A stretch of 64,000 nucleotides of DNA from Hymenobacter plasmatis (GCF_020711255.1 NZ_JAJFAW010000002.1:186001-250000), one strand, 5' to 3'; positions 35,413 through 43,372 are shown, numbered from the stretch's first letter. Notes: generated by a model not told the origin, from the letters alone. Translations and numbers: made by a program.

Positions 35413-36660
35413 ATGTACGCCACCCTCCAGCCCGACCTCGAAAAGCAGCTTCAGGAAATCAAGGATGCCGGCCTTTTCAAGAAGGAACGCATCATCACCT
35501 CGCCCCAGGGCGCCGAAATTGAAACCGACGAAGCGGGCGAGGTACTGAACTTCTGCGCCAACAATTATCTGGGCTTGTCGTCGCACCCCGAGGTAATCAA
35601 AGCCGCTAAAGAAGCCATCGATTCGCACGGCTACGGCATGTCTTCGGTGCGCTTTATCTGCGGCACGCAGGACATTCACAAAGAGCTGGAAAAGAAGCTG
35701 GCTGAGTTTCTGGGTACTGAGGACACTATTCTCTACGCCGCGGCTTTCGATGCTAACGGCGGGGTGTTCGAGCCGCTGTTCAACGAGCAGGACGCCATTA
35801 TTTCCGATGCGCTGAACCACGCCAGCATCATCGACGGCGTGCGCCTGTGCAAGGCCCAGCGCTACCGCTACCAGCACAACGACATGGCTGACCTGGAAAA
35901 GCAGCTTCAGGACGCCCAGGCCAAAGGCACGCGCCACCGCATTATCGTCACCGACGGCTCGTTCTCCATGGACGGCACCATCGCCCAACTCGACAAAATC
36001 TGCGACCTCGCCGACAAGTACCAAGCCCTGGTAATGGTGGACGAGTGCCACTCCTCGGGCTTCCTGGGCAAAACCGGCCGCGGCACCCATGAATTCCGCG
36101 ACGTGATGGGCCGCATCGACATCATCACCGGCACGCTGGGCAAGGCGCTGGGCGGCGCCATGGGCGGCTTCACCTCGGGCCGTAAGGAAATCATCGACAT
36201 GCTGCGCCAGCGCAGCCGGCCGTATCTGTTCTCCAACACCCTGGCGCCCGCCATCGTGGGCGCCTCGCTGCGCGTGCTGGAATTGCTCACCGAAAGCACT
36301 AAGCTGCGCGACCAGCTCGAGGAAAACACCAAGTACTTCCGCGAGAAGATGACCGAAGCGGGCTTCGACATCCGTCCCGGCCAGCACCCCATCGTGCCTG
36401 TCATGCTGTACGATGCCAAGCTGGCGCAGGAATTCGCCGCCAAGATGCTCGACAAGGGCATTTACGTGGTAGGCTTCTACTACCCCGTGGTGCCGCAGGG
36501 CCAGGCCCGCATCCGGGTGCAGCTCAGCGCCGGCCATACCCGCGCGCATCTGGACAAGGCCATTGCCGCCTTTATCGAAGTGGGCAAAGAGCTGGGCACC
36601 CTCAAGGAGCCGGGCGCTGCGCAGTCAGCCATAGGCCAAGTGGTGACGAACACGCCCTGA
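35413..36660 (+). CDS. kbl: glycine C-acetyltransferase (2-amino-3-ketobutyrate CoA ligase)
   Basis: The 415-residue alpha-oxoamine synthase cleaves 2-amino-3-ketobutyrate with CoA to glycine and acetyl-CoA, the second step of threonine breakdown. PLP-site residues are visible: [13 protein letters not shown] (Asp210, His213) and [12 protein letters not shown] with Schiff-base Lys244. The substrate-end segment [15 protein letters not shown] is typical. Related AONS enzymes (BioF, SPT) are possible by fold, but the nearby threonine dehydrogenase supports Kbl. Confidence 0.93.
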   Translation: MYATLQPDLEKQLQEIKDAGLFKKERIITSPQGAEIETDEAGEVLNFCANNYLGLSSHPEVIKAAKEAIDSHGYGMSSVRFICGTQDIHKELEKKLAEFLGTEDTILYAAAFDANGGVFEPLFNEQDAIISDALNHASIIDGVRLCKAQRYRYQHNDMADLEKQLQDAQAKGTRHRIIVTDGSFSMDGTIAQLDKICDLADKYQALVMVDECHSSGFLGKTGRGTHEFRDVMGRIDIITGTLGKALGGAMGGFTSGRKEIIDMLRQRSRPYLFSNTLAPAIVGASLRVLELLTESTKLRDQLEENTKYFREKMTEAGFDIRPGQHPIVPVMLYDAKLAQEFAAKMLDKGIYVVGFYYPVVPQGQARIRVQLSAGHTRAHLDKAIAAFIEVGKELGTLKEPGAAQSAIGQVVTNTP

Positions 36661-36676
36661 ATCAGCCCAAAAACGA

Positions 36677-36766
36677 TGTAGAGACGCCACACTTGGCGTC
36701 TCGGCGTTGAACGATAACGCCCAAACGGTATCCCAACGACGAGACGCGAAGTGTCGCGTCTCTACA
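36677..36766. repeat. palindromic intergenic repeat, family B
   Basis: Outer arms TGTAGAGACGCCACACTTGG... (36677-36703) and ...GAAGTGTCGCGTCTCTACA (36740-36766); each arm is itself a small GAGACGC/GCGTCTC hairpin. Only one copy was seen here. Confidence 0.7.
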
Positions 36767-36774
36767 TAACGAAA

Positions 36775-36800
36775 CGGCCGCCTGAATTCTCAGGCGGCCG
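36775..36800 (-). terminator. terminator hairpin overlapping the cdaA stop codon
   Basis: Perfect 11-bp stem CGGCCGCCTGA / TCAGGCGGCCG with a 4-base loop. The last codons and stop of cdaA form one arm; a T-rich stretch follows on the minus strand. Confidence 0.65.
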
Positions 36801-37626
36801 CTTCTGATTTATAGGAAGCTGCGGCGGCAGGAGCACTGGGGGCTTTCAGCAGCCACTCGTTGAGCCGACTGCGTAGCTCGGCGGTGGCCAGGTTGCGGTA
36901 TACTTCGCCGTGGTACACGAGGCTCATGGCGCCGGTTTCTTCGCTTACTACCAGCACCACGGCGTCGGTGACTTCGCTCAGGCCGATGGCGGCGCGGTGG
37001 CGCAGGCCGAGCGAGGCGGGCACGTCGGGGTTTTCGCTCACGGGCAAGATGCAGCGGGCGGCCAGCAGGCGGCCGTTGGCCACAATCACGGCGCCGTCGT
37101 GCAGGGGGCTGGTTTTATTGAAGATGGAAAGCAGCAGGCGCTTGCTGATTTCGGCATCGAGGCGGTCGCCGGATTCGGCGAAGGCTGTCAGGTCCGAGGC
37201 CTGGGCGAAGCAGATGAGGGCGCCTGTGTACTTATTTGACAAGCTTTTGGCCGCCTCCACAAACGGGCCCATCGACATGGGCTCTACTTCCAGGGAGCGG
37301 CCCCGGGCCCAGCCGCGCACCCGCTCCAGGGTGGTGGCCTTGCCCACGCTCAGCAAAAACCGCCGGATTTCCTGCTGAAACAGAATGATGCTGGCCAGCA
37401 CGCCCACGCTCATAAATTGGCCCAGAATCTTGGTAAGCAGCTCCATGCCCGTGGCTTTCACCACTAGGTACAGCAGGTAGAACGACACCAGGCCGAGGGC
37501 CACGTTCAGCGCCACCGAGCCGCGCAACAGCTTGTATAGCTGGTACAACAGCACCGTTACCAAAAGCACGTCGGCCGCGTCAATCCAGCCAAAGCGCAGG
37601 AAGTTGATGGGGAAAGGGCCGGACAT
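36790..37626 (-). CDS. cdaA: diadenylate cyclase CdaA
   Basis: The 278-residue protein makes cyclic di-AMP from two ATP. It has three N-terminal membrane helices (about 17-35, 40-58, 66-83) and a DAC domain with the catalytic DGA (177-179 in LHDGAVIV) and RHR (209-211 in LGLRHRAAIGLSE). The C-terminus is Ala-rich. folP lies 107 bases upstream on the same strand, so the two are probably co-transcribed, an arrangement I recall as common in Bacteroidota. ATG 37626 matches the family start; the frame is open to 37686. Confidence 0.94.
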   Translation of the reverse strand: MSGPFPINFLRFGWIDAADVLLVTVLLYQLYKLLRGSVALNVALGLVSFYLLYLVVKATGMELLTKILGQFMSVGVLASIILFQQEIRRFLLSVGKATTLERVRGWARGRSLEVEPMSMGPFVEAAKSLSNKYTGALICFAQASDLTAFAESGDRLDAEISKRLLLSIFNKTSPLHDGAVIVANGRLLAARCILPVSENPDVPASLGLRHRAAIGLSEVTDAVVLVVSEETGAMSLVYHGEVYRNLATAELRSRLNEWLLKAPSAPAAAASYKSEAAA

Positions 37627-37733
37627 GGAGTGGGGCTGAAGGAAGGAGCGGAAGACAAAGCACCGCCAACAAAAGAGACGCGCCACAGCGCGGCCGTTGC
37701 ACGGCTAGCTTTCCATTTCTCAAATTACGGCCT

Positions 37734-38609
37734 TTATTCCGCCATTGAAAAGGTATTGGCAAATAATTGTATGGTTTGACGAGCTTCGGGCACGTCGTGG
37801 GCGCGCAATAGCCGGGCGCCGCCCTGCAGGGCCACCATGTGCAGGGCCGTGGTGCCGTTGAGCGCGGCCTCGGGGCCGAGGCCCAGCGGGCCGTACACCA
37901 TCTTTTTGCGCGACAGCCCGGCCAGCACGGGCAGCCCCAGCACGTGCAGTTCGGGCAGGCGGCGCAGCAGCTCGTGGTTTTGGGCCGCGTTTTTGGCAAA
38001 GCCGAAGCCGGGGTCGAGCAGCACGTCGACCACGCCGGCGTGGCGTAGGGCGGCCAGGCGGTCGCGGAAGTAGCGCAGCAGCGTGAGCACCAGGTCGTCC
38101 TCATAATGGGTGAGGTGGGCCATGGTTTTAGGCGTGCCGCGCAGGTGCATGAGCACGTAGGGCACGCGCAGCTGGCCCACGGTGGCAAACATGGTGGGGT
38201 CGAGCAGGCCGCCGCCCACGTCGTTTACCAGGTCGGCCCCGGCGGCTACCGCGGCTTGGGCTACGCGGGCCCGAAAGGTATCGACGGAGAGAAACGCGTG
38301 GGGAAACGCGCGGCGCAGCAGATCAATAGCGGGCAGCAATCGCTGGGTTTCTTCTGCTTCCGGGATGTCCTCGGCGCCGGGGCGGGTGCTGTAGGCACCC
38401 AGGTCCAGCACGGCCGCGCCGGCGGCGAGCATGGCTTCGGCGCGGGCCAGCAGGTCGCGTTCGGACGCCACCCGGCTGCCGGCAAAAAACGAATCGGGCG
38501 TGAGGTTGAGGATGCCCATCACGTGCGGCTGGCGCAGGCTGAGCACGCGGCCGTGCGGGCTCAGGAGTGACTGAGCGACTGGGTGAATAGACGGATGCTG
38601 AGAATGCAT
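37734..38609 (-). CDS. folP: dihydropteroate synthase
   Basis: The 291-residue TIM-barrel enzyme condenses pterin pyrophosphate with p-aminobenzoate in folate synthesis and is the sulfonamide target. Signatures are MGILNLTPDSF (31-41), LDLGAYSTRPGAEDI and LLDPGFGFAKN, with SRK in the LAGLSRKKM segment near the C-terminus. It is followed by cdaA. The frame is open to 38642; ATG 38609 (MHSQHPSIHP) was chosen, though the first ~25 residues are not conserved, so a later start is possible. Confidence 0.93.
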   Translation of the reverse strand: MHSQHPSIHPVAQSLLSPHGRVLSLRQPHVMGILNLTPDSFFAGSRVASERDLLARAEAMLAAGAAVLDLGAYSTRPGAEDIPEAEETQRLLPAIDLLRRAFPHAFLSVDTFRARVAQAAVAAGADLVNDVGGGLLDPTMFATVGQLRVPYVLMHLRGTPKTMAHLTHYEDDLVLTLLRYFRDRLAALRHAGVVDVLLDPGFGFAKNAAQNHELLRRLPELHVLGLPVLAGLSRKKMVYGPLGLGPEAALNGTTALHMVALQGGARLLRAHDVPEARQTIQLFANTFSMAE

Positions 38610-38618
38610 GGATTTACT

Positions 38619-38726
38619 TTGTCCTGCTGAGGCACGAAGCATCTTATCACGGCTGCGTGTTATTTGGAATCATTTACCCAGGCAGGGCGGACGTGATAAG
38701 GTCCTTCGCGCTGCTCAGGATGACAA
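38619..38726. repeat. palindromic intergenic repeat, family A copy 6 (degenerate)
   Basis: TTGTCCTGCTGAGGCACGAA... at 38619-38650 faces ...CTTCGCGCTGCTCAGGATGACAA at 38693-38726, with several mismatches. Confidence 0.7.
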
Positions 38727-38747
38727 TATTAAGTTGTCGCGCACCGC

Positions 38748-39284
38748 TTGACCACTCCCGAACACTACGACCTGCTGCTGGCCCGCTGCCGCACCTTATT
38801 TCTGGCCAAAACCCACGACTACGGCACGGCCTGGCGCATTCTCCGCCTGCCCTCGGTCACGGACCAGATTTTTATCAAGGCCAACCGCATCCGCACCATA
38901 CAGGAAACCGGCGTGCAGCTCGTGGCCGACGACGTGAACGAGGAATTTGTGGCCATCATCAACTACTGCCTCATTGCCCTGATGCAGCTGCACCTGCCGC
39001 CCGACACCCCGCTCGACATGAGCCCGGAAGCCGTGGCCGCCGCCTACGACCACGAAGCCGCCGAAAACCGCCGCCTGCTCCTGGCCAAAAACCACGACTA
39101 CGGCGAGGCCTGGCGCCAGATGCGCGTAGCCAGCATCACCGACCTGATTCTGATGAAGCTGCACCGCGTGAAGCAGCTCGAGGACATCGGCGGCGATGCC
39201 TGGGTGAGCGAAAGCGTGGAAGGCAGCTACCGCGACATGCTAAACTACGCCGTGTTTGCATTGATTTTGCGCGGGGAAAAGTAG
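38748..39284 (+). CDS. DUF1599 protein with two internal repeats
   Basis: The 178-residue protein is built from two copies of one ~75-residue helical unit: FLAKTHDYGTAWRILRLPSVTDQIF (from about 17) and LLAKNHDYGEAWRQMRVASITDLIL (from about 108). Both continue into a conserved acidic/Asn helix (EEFVAIINY, GSYRDMLNY). DUF1599 is described as a nucleotide-modification-associated domain in some contexts; a role acting on nucleotides is possible but unproven. The start must be TTG at 38748, because no ATG precedes the first repeat. Confidence 0.8.
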   Translation: MTTPEHYDLLLARCRTLFLAKTHDYGTAWRILRLPSVTDQIFIKANRIRTIQETGVQLVADDVNEEFVAIINYCLIALMQLHLPPDTPLDMSPEAVAAAYDHEAAENRRLLLAKNHDYGEAWRQMRVASITDLILMKLHRVKQLEDIGGDAWVSESVEGSYRDMLNYAVFALILRGEK

Positions 39285-39306
39285 CCCAAGCAGTAGTATA
39301 ACCATT

Positions 39307-39327
39307 CCCCTCCTTACTCTGGAGGGG
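39307..39327. repeat. short CCCCTCC/GGAGGGG hairpin, perhaps a remnant of family C
   Basis: CCCCTCC and GGAGGGG flank a 7-base loop just after the DUF1599 gene. The sequence resembles the ends of the repeat at 16211-16399. Confidence 0.4.
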
Positions 39328-39394
39328 AGCCTAATTGGGCTATGAATCTGTTTCTGCCCGAACCCAGGGCGTTGCCTGGCCGTTTGCCACGGGC

Positions 39395-39402
39395 TTACTT
39401 TG
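39395..39402 (+). promoter_or_regulatory. -7-like box TTACTTTG next to the start codon
   Basis: One mismatch from TAnnTTTG, four bases before ATG 39407; same spacing as the other predicted leaderless promoters. Confidence 0.45.
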
Positions 39403-39406
39403 TCTT

Positions 39407-40555
39407 ATGTCAATACCCAGCTCCATTACCGCAACTGCTCCTGCTCCCCACCCTTTGCGCACGGTCACCCGGGTGTCGTGGTTTTTGCTGGGAGCCTTGT
39501 TCGTTTTCTCCGGCCTCATCAAGCTGAACGACCCGGTGGGCACGGCTTACAAGCTGGAGGAATACTTTGAGGTATTCGCCGCCGACTTCGGCTCGTTCTT
39601 CCTCTATTTCAAGGGTAGCGCACGCACCATTTCCATCATCCTGTGCTCTTCGGAGGTTATTTTGGGCGTGGCCCTGCTGTTGCGCTGGCACCTGCGCGTT
39701 ACGCTGTGGCTGCTGTTTGGCTTGCTGCTGTTTTTCACCTTTCTCACCTTCTACTCGGCGGCCTTCAATAAGGTAACCGACTGCGGCTGCTTCGGCGATT
39801 TTATCAAGCTCTCGCCCTGGACCTCATTTATCAAAGACCTGTTTTTGATGGTGTTGTGGGGCATTGTGTTTTTCCATCAGCGGTTTTTGCGCCATTCCTT
39901 TGTTCAGGGCACAGCGGGCGTGATGGTTATGACCTTTGCCTCGGCCATTGCCATCGGCATCGGGGTGCGGGCGCTGGGCCACTTGCCGTATTTCGATTTC
40001 CTGCCCTACAAAGTGGGCAACGACATCGGCAAGCTGATGAAGCCCAGCGAGCCAATTCGCTACAAGTACATCATGGAGAAAAACGGGAAAACCCAGGAGT
40101 TCACCACCTACCCCGACTCCACCTGGACCTACAAGAGCATGGTGGCCATCAACCCCGAGGCCGCGCCCAAAATCACCGATTTCCGGGTGTGGAACGACGA
40201 AGGCGACTACACCCCCGAGCTGCTGCGCGGCAACAAGCTGGTGCTCGTGGTGCAGAACACCGACAAAACCGACCGCGACCGCTACGACCAAATCAACAAG
40301 CTGTTTGAAGATGCCAAGCAGTCGCGCCGCAACATCACGCCGCTCATCATCACGAGCAGCAGCCCCGACGAGTTCGATGTGTTCCGCCACAATGCCAACT
40401 TCGCCGTGCCCTTTTACTACGCCGATGCCACGGTGCTCAAATCCATGATTCGCTCCAACCCCGGCTTTGTCCTGTTGAAAGATGGCGTAGTGAAGGGCAA
40501 GTACCACTACCACGACATCCCGAGCATCGGGAAGGTGGAGGAGAAGCTGCAGTAA
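39407..40555 (+). CDS. DoxX-like membrane protein of the BT_3928 type
   Basis: The 382-residue protein has four to five membrane helices in its first half: VSWFLLGALFVFSGLIKLNDPVGTAYKLEEYF is the DoxX/MauE-type opening, and KVTDCGCFGDFIKLSPWTSFIKD carries a Cys-x-Cys. The second half is a soluble domain without recognised motifs (LVLVVQNTDKTDRDRYDQINKLF... resembles a thioredoxin-like fold). Homologues in Bacteroidota are called BT_3928 family. A role in membrane redox or respiration is suggested by MauE/DoxX relatives but not shown. Confidence 0.78.
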   Translation: MSIPSSITATAPAPHPLRTVTRVSWFLLGALFVFSGLIKLNDPVGTAYKLEEYFEVFAADFGSFFLYFKGSARTISIILCSSEVILGVALLLRWHLRVTLWLLFGLLLFFTFLTFYSAAFNKVTDCGCFGDFIKLSPWTSFIKDLFLMVLWGIVFFHQRFLRHSFVQGTAGVMVMTFASAIAIGIGVRALGHLPYFDFLPYKVGNDIGKLMKPSEPIRYKYIMEKNGKTQEFTTYPDSTWTYKSMVAINPEAAPKITDFRVWNDEGDYTPELLRGNKLVLVVQNTDKTDRDRYDQINKLFEDAKQSRRNITPLIITSSSPDEFDVFRHNANFAVPFYYADATVLKSMIRSNPGFVLLKDGVVKGKYHYHDIPSIGKVEEKLQ

Positions 40556-40559
40556 GTAA

Positions 40560-40667
40560 AAAGAACGTCATGCTGAGCTTGTCGAAGCATCTCGCCTGCT
40601 TCGTTGCAATCATCTGGAATACTGCTGCACGCGAGATGCTTCGGCTGCGCTCAGCATGACGTTCTTT
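40560..40667. repeat. palindromic intergenic repeat, family A copy 7 (chimeric arms)
   Basis: The left arm (40560-40595) has the GAGCTTGTCGAAGC subtype of copy 3; the right arm (40631-40667) has the GAGCGCAGCCGAAGC subtype of copy 4. Confidence 0.85.
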
Positions 40668-40694
40668 GTTTAATACGCCTGTTCTTCCCAATTA

Positions 40695-41753
40695 ATGCTC
40701 TCTTTTATCCTCCGTCGCTTGGCTCAGGGCCTGCTGGTCCTTGTGGGCGTGGCGTGCACGGTGTTTCTGCTGTTCAACGTGCTGCCCGGCGACCCGGCCG
40801 CCCTGCTGGCTGGCCAACGCACCGACCTGGCCACCAAAGCCGCCATCACCGCCGATCTGGGCCTCGACCAGCCCCTGCCCACCCGCCTGATGGGCTACCT
40901 CAACGATGTATCCCCGCTGGGGCTGCACCCGCGCGACTCGGCTGGGCAGGCCCGCTACGGGGGCGTGGCGCTGCTGCCGCTGGGCAGCCGGGCCCTAGTC
41001 CTGAAAAAACCCTACCTGCGCCGCTCCTTCCAAAGCAATAAGGACGTGCTGCGCATTCTGCTCGACTACTTCCCCGGCACCATGTGGCTGGCGCTGGCGG
41101 CCATGGTCATTGCCAGCATCGGGGGTGTGGCCTTTGGCGTGGCGGCGGCGCTGCGGCCCCACTCGGCGCTGGACCGCTCGCTGGTCACCACGTCGGTGCT
41201 GGGCATTTCGGTGCCGTCGTTTGTGGCGGCCATTGCCATTGCCGTCACGTTTGGCTTCTACTGGAGCCACTGGACCGGCCTGAGCCTCACCGGGCAGCTC
41301 TACGAAACCGACCCCTTCACCGGCGAAAGCCACCTGGTGCTGCGCAACCTGCTGCTCCCGGCCATTGCGCTGGGCATCCGGCCGCTGGCCATCATCACGC
41401 AGCTCACCCGCTCGAGCATGCTCGACGTGTTGAGCCAGGACTACATCCGCACGGCCCGGGCCAAGGGCCTGAGCAAGACGGCCACCGTGCTGCACCACGC
41501 CCTGCGCAATGCCCTCAACCCCGTGGTGACGGCCGTATCCGGCTGGCTCGCTTCACTCATGGCAGGGGCTTTTTTCATCGAATACATCTTCAACTGGAAG
41601 GGTCTGGGCACCGTGACGCTGCGCGCGGTGGAGAACCTGGACTTCCCGGTGGTGATGGGCGCCACGCTGTTTGTGGCCGCCCTCTTTGTGTTGATAAACA
41701 TCGTGGTAGACGTGCTCTACGCCGTGCTCGACCCCCGGGTGAAATTGAGCTAA
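40695..41753 (+). CDS. DppB/OppB-type ABC transporter permease
   Basis: The 352-residue permease has the classical opening LRRLAQGLLVLVGVACTVFLLFNVLPGDPA, a long periplasmic loop, and five further helices. The ATPase-contact EAA loop is YIRTARAKGLSKTATVLHHALRNALNPVV. Such permeases import peptides or nickel with a DppC partner, two ATPases and a binding protein, none of which is encoded next to it. Orphan dppB genes do occur in Bacteroidota; the partners may be elsewhere. Confidence 0.88.
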   Translation: MLSFILRRLAQGLLVLVGVACTVFLLFNVLPGDPAALLAGQRTDLATKAAITADLGLDQPLPTRLMGYLNDVSPLGLHPRDSAGQARYGGVALLPLGSRALVLKKPYLRRSFQSNKDVLRILLDYFPGTMWLALAAMVIASIGGVAFGVAAALRPHSALDRSLVTTSVLGISVPSFVAAIAIAVTFGFYWSHWTGLSLTGQLYETDPFTGESHLVLRNLLLPAIALGIRPLAIITQLTRSSMLDVLSQDYIRTARAKGLSKTATVLHHALRNALNPVVTAVSGWLASLMAGAFFIEYIFNWKGLGTVTLRAVENLDFPVVMGATLFVAALFVLINIVVDVLYAVLDPRVKLS

Positions 41754-41766
41754 CGCATCCCTATTC

Positions 41767-41853
41767 AGGAATGAAGAATGAGGCGTGGAGAATTATTTCA
41801 ACAGGCCTGATTTTACAAACTCCTCATTTGTCATTCCTCATTCGTCATTTCCT
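41767..41853. repeat. intergenic repeat, family D copy 1
   Basis: GGAATGAAGAATGAGG at the left and TCATTCCTCATTCGTCATTT at the right form an inverted pair. The right end directly precedes the GTG start of the shikimate kinase gene. Confidence 0.65.
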
Positions 41854-42381
41854 GTGAAGCTTTACCTCATCGGCATGCCGGGCTCGGGCAAAACCACATT
41901 GGGCCGCGCCCTGGCCGCCCACTACGGGCTGCCCTTTCTGGACCTCGATGCCGAAATCGTGGCCCGGGCCGGGCAGGTGATACCGGCCATCTTCCTACAG
42001 CACGGCGAAGCCCATTTCCGGCAGCTGGAAGCCGATGTATTGCGCGAAATAGCGGCCCGGCCGGAGCCTCTGGTGCTGGCCACCGGCGGCGGCACACCCT
42101 GCTTCCACAACAACCTGGCGGTGCTCAATGCCGCCGGCCTCACGCTGTGGCTGGATGTGTCGGTGGATACCCTAGCCGCCCGCCTGGCCGCCGCGGCCGA
42201 AACTGCCAGCCGCCCCCTGCTGGCCACCGCGGGCCCCACCGAAGCGTGGCTCCGCAAAACCCTGGACGCTCGAAAGCAGTTTTACGAGCAGGCCCGGCTG
42301 CGCTGCACCGAAGCCGCCTGCACGGCCTCCGCCGTCGCGGCCCAACTCGCAACAGCGGGGTTTGCTCTACCTCCGGCATAA
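41854..42381 (+). CDS. aroK: shikimate kinase
   Basis: The 175-residue enzyme phosphorylates shikimate in aromatic amino acid synthesis. It has the P-loop GMPGSGKTT (7-15), the shikimate-binding DLDAEI, an R-E region in HFRQLEADVLRE, and ATGGGTP. The start is GTG at 41854; the in-frame ATG upstream (41785) would add 23 residues coded entirely by a family D repeat. It starts 100 bases after the permease gene. Confidence 0.92.
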   Translation: MKLYLIGMPGSGKTTLGRALAAHYGLPFLDLDAEIVARAGQVIPAIFLQHGEAHFRQLEADVLREIAARPEPLVLATGGGTPCFHNNLAVLNAAGLTLWLDVSVDTLAARLAAAAETASRPLLATAGPTEAWLRKTLDARKQFYEQARLRCTEAACTASAVAAQLATAGFALPPA

Positions 42382-42399
42382 GAATTGCCGCAGGAAGCG

Positions 42400-42407
42400 T
42401 AATTTTG
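42400..42407 (+). promoter_or_regulatory. -7 promoter box TAATTTTG
   Basis: Perfect TAnnTTTG, 32 bases before ATG 42440. Confidence 0.55.
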
Positions 42408-42439
42408 TTAATTCCTATAGTTCGACGTTCGCTACCCTT

Positions 42440-43114
42440 ATGCAATCAGTATCCACCGAAGAACCAGCCGCTACGCCTACCCAGCCCGCCGCCACGGCCC
42501 CCGTGCGGCCCAAGCACAAAGGCTCAGCCCAACTGTTCCAGAACCCGGTATTGGAGCGGCTTTCGCATACCAACATTGCCCTGCCAGTAGGCATTTTTGT
42601 GCTGACTGCGGTAATGAGCTTGTACTACGGCCTGACCCACGGCTTCATGTCGGGCGCGTCGGCGCTGGGGCTGTTTTTGGTGGGCTTGTTCGCGTTCACC
42701 TACGCCGAATATGCCGTGCACCGCTACCTCTACCACATTCCGGCCACCACACCAGGCCGGGCCAAGTTTCAGTACACCTTCCACGGCGTGCACCACGAGT
42801 ATCCCAAGGACAAGACGCGCCTGGCCATGCCGCCCATCGTCACGGTGTTTGTGGCCTCGCTGCTGTTTTTCATCTTCCGCCTCAGCTTTGGGTCCTATGC
42901 CTTTGGCCTGCTGTCGGGCTTCACGTTTGGCTACGCCATGTACCTGTTTGTGCACTACGCCATTCACGCGTACTCGCCCCCCAAGAACTTTCTGAAAGTG
43001 TGGTGGACGCACCACAGCCAGCACCACTACCGGCAAGACGAGGTGGCGTTTGGCGTATCCAGCACGCTCTGGGACCACATCATTGGCACCATGCCCAGCA
43101 AGAAAGCCAACTAG
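42440..43114 (+). CDS. sterol desaturase / fatty acid hydroxylase family membrane protein
   Basis: The 224-residue protein has four membrane helices and the His clusters of the di-iron hydroxylase superfamily: HRYLYH, HGVHHEYP, HYAIHAY and HHSQHHY. The arrangement is close to fatty acid 2-hydroxylases, which hydroxylate acyl chains of sphingolipids or other lipids; Bacteroidota that make sphingolipids often carry one. The hydrophilic Pro/Ala/Thr-rich N-terminus (~35 residues) is variable. The frame is open to 42362, but ATG 42440 follows the promoter box. Confidence 0.87.
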   Translation: MQSVSTEEPAATPTQPAATAPVRPKHKGSAQLFQNPVLERLSHTNIALPVGIFVLTAVMSLYYGLTHGFMSGASALGLFLVGLFAFTYAEYAVHRYLYHIPATTPGRAKFQYTFHGVHHEYPKDKTRLAMPPIVTVFVASLLFFIFRLSFGSYAFGLLSGFTFGYAMYLFVHYAIHAYSPPKNFLKVWWTHHSQHHYRQDEVAFGVSSTLWDHIIGTMPSKKAN

Positions 43115-43133
43115 CTTTTGTTGAGCTGATAAG

Positions 43134-43176
43134 CAAACAAAAAGGCGGCTCCGTAATGGGGCCGCCTTTTTGTTTG
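43134..43176. terminator. bidirectional terminator with 16-bp perfect stem
   Basis: CAAACAAAAAGGCGGC and GCCGCCTTTTTGTTTG pair perfectly between two convergent genes. Confidence 0.88.
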
Positions 43177-43192
43177 AAATATAAATACCCGA

Positions 43193-43372
43193 TTAGCTCC
43201 GCGGGCCGCGCATCTTGCTCACGATAAACCACAGCAGCGCGATGACGATGAACACGGCAATGATGCCCGTGTACGCGCCGGCCTTGAAGATGCTGCCGAT
43301 GGCTTCGCAACCGGTGAGCGAAGTAGCCAACACGCAGAGAAACAGGAACAGGGAATAGCGGGAAAGAGTCAT
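43193..43372 (-). CDS. 59-residue lipoprotein with one membrane helix
   Basis: This short gene encodes MTLSRYSLFLFLCVLATSL followed by the lipobox LTGC (Cys22), then EAIGSIFKAGAYTG, a membrane helix (IIAVFIVIALLWFIV) and a basic tail SKMRGPRS. The same plan, a lipobox then a CE.IG.IFKAG motif and a helix, recurs in many small Bacteroidota proteins that databases often label phosphatidate cytidylyltransferase. That label cannot be right for a protein of this size. It would be anchored by both lipid and helix. Function unknown. It is convergent with the hydroxylase gene, with a shared terminator. Confidence 0.8.
   Translation of the reverse strand: MTLSRYSLFLFLCVLATSLTGCEAIGSIFKAGAYTGIIAVFIVIALLWFIVSKMRGPRS

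Noticed and set aside
14135..40667. CRISPR-like array
   Set aside because: The recurring sequences are palindromes scattered between genes at kilobase distances, without regular spacers or cas genes.
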